DNA of 64,000 nt from Tubiluchus corallicola (taxonomy: Eukaryota; Priapulida; Priapulimorpha; Priapulimorphida; Tubiluchidae): assembly GCA_030141605.1 (NCBI GenBank), contig JAQGDQ010000002.1:372001-436000 (forward strand), written 5' to 3'. Made by a program: the position numbers and the translations under genes. Shown one piece after another: positions 63,836-64,000 of the stretch (position 1 is its first letter; every line of letters begins with the position of its first letter). The notes beneath the pieces are model-generated. The model was not told where the DNA came from. It ran no database searches and saw only the letters and a program-made list of their open reading frames with translations.

Positions 63836-64000
63836 GCATCAGATTCTACGTTTTATTGCGAATTCAGTGATGTATGGCACTCCTCTGTAGGACACATCTT
63901 CCGTTCACAAAGCGTTTAAATGAAACCATGTCGATACCTAATGGTCGATGGTGACTTCTAGGTCAGTTAAGTCTTCAGTGTTAGTCGCGATAGACTGGCG
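63836..64000 (-). repeat. Right arm of the long inverted repeat, cut by the window edge
   Basis: The reverse complement begins CGCCAGTCTATCGCGAC, continues through ACACTGAAGACTTAACTG and GGTATCGACATGGTTTC and ends GAATCTGATGC, colinear with the left arm. The outermost visible bases are already the 16-bp repeat motif, so an array probably continues past 64000. Confidence 0.88.

Overview
The window is AT-rich animal DNA, most likely from an invertebrate. The genes have GT-AG introns and are separated by intergenic space full of simple repeats, small non-autonomous DNA transposons and decayed LINEs. Animal origin is supported by five recognisable metazoan-type genes, including an FRS2-type FGF-receptor docking protein. 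I cannot name the phylum from sequence alone. Identifications rest on motif and domain similarity read by eye; no alignment was run.

Layout, left to right. (1) 1-1109, minus: the first coding exon and part of the second of an equilibrative nucleoside transporter (SLC29/ENT), running off the left edge. (2) 4.6-5.0 kb: tRNA-derived SINE-like copies and a tandem duplication. (3) 5479-6543, minus: a complete, intronless cathepsin O-like cysteine protease. (4) 9092-24213, plus: a 14-exon WDR43 (UTP5 homologue, small-subunit processome); all exons join in frame to 652 codons. (5) 25702-33999, plus: a 7-exon mitochondrial ribosomal protein bL21m (MRPL21), joined in frame to 261 codons. (6) 34-45.6 kb: gene-poor, with a 5S rRNA-like fragment, a hAT MITE, a pogo/Tigger-like MITE and CT/GAT microsatellites. 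(7) 45676-46888, minus: the last coding exon of an FRS2/FRS3-type docking protein; its N-terminal PTB exons were not found in the following 17 kb. (8) 47-64 kb: no further gene recognised; three LINE remnants, a diverged inverted repeat pair, and at the right edge a pair of inverted arms with 16-bp tandem repeats that resembles a Foldback-type transposon.

The genes are not a functional cluster: nucleoside import, lysosomal proteolysis, nucleolar rRNA processing, mitochondrial translation and receptor tyrosine kinase signalling. WDR43 and MRPL21 lie head to tail, about 1.4 kb apart, and are both ribosome-related, but nothing shows co-regulation.

Most notable observations: the Foldback-like structure; four hAT MITEs with recognisable 8-bp target duplications; a TA-flanked MITE ending about 19 bp before an MRPL21 exon; a long CU tract upstream of a weak 3' splice site in WDR43; an E-box and uORF just before the WDR43 start; and the intronless cathepsin O.
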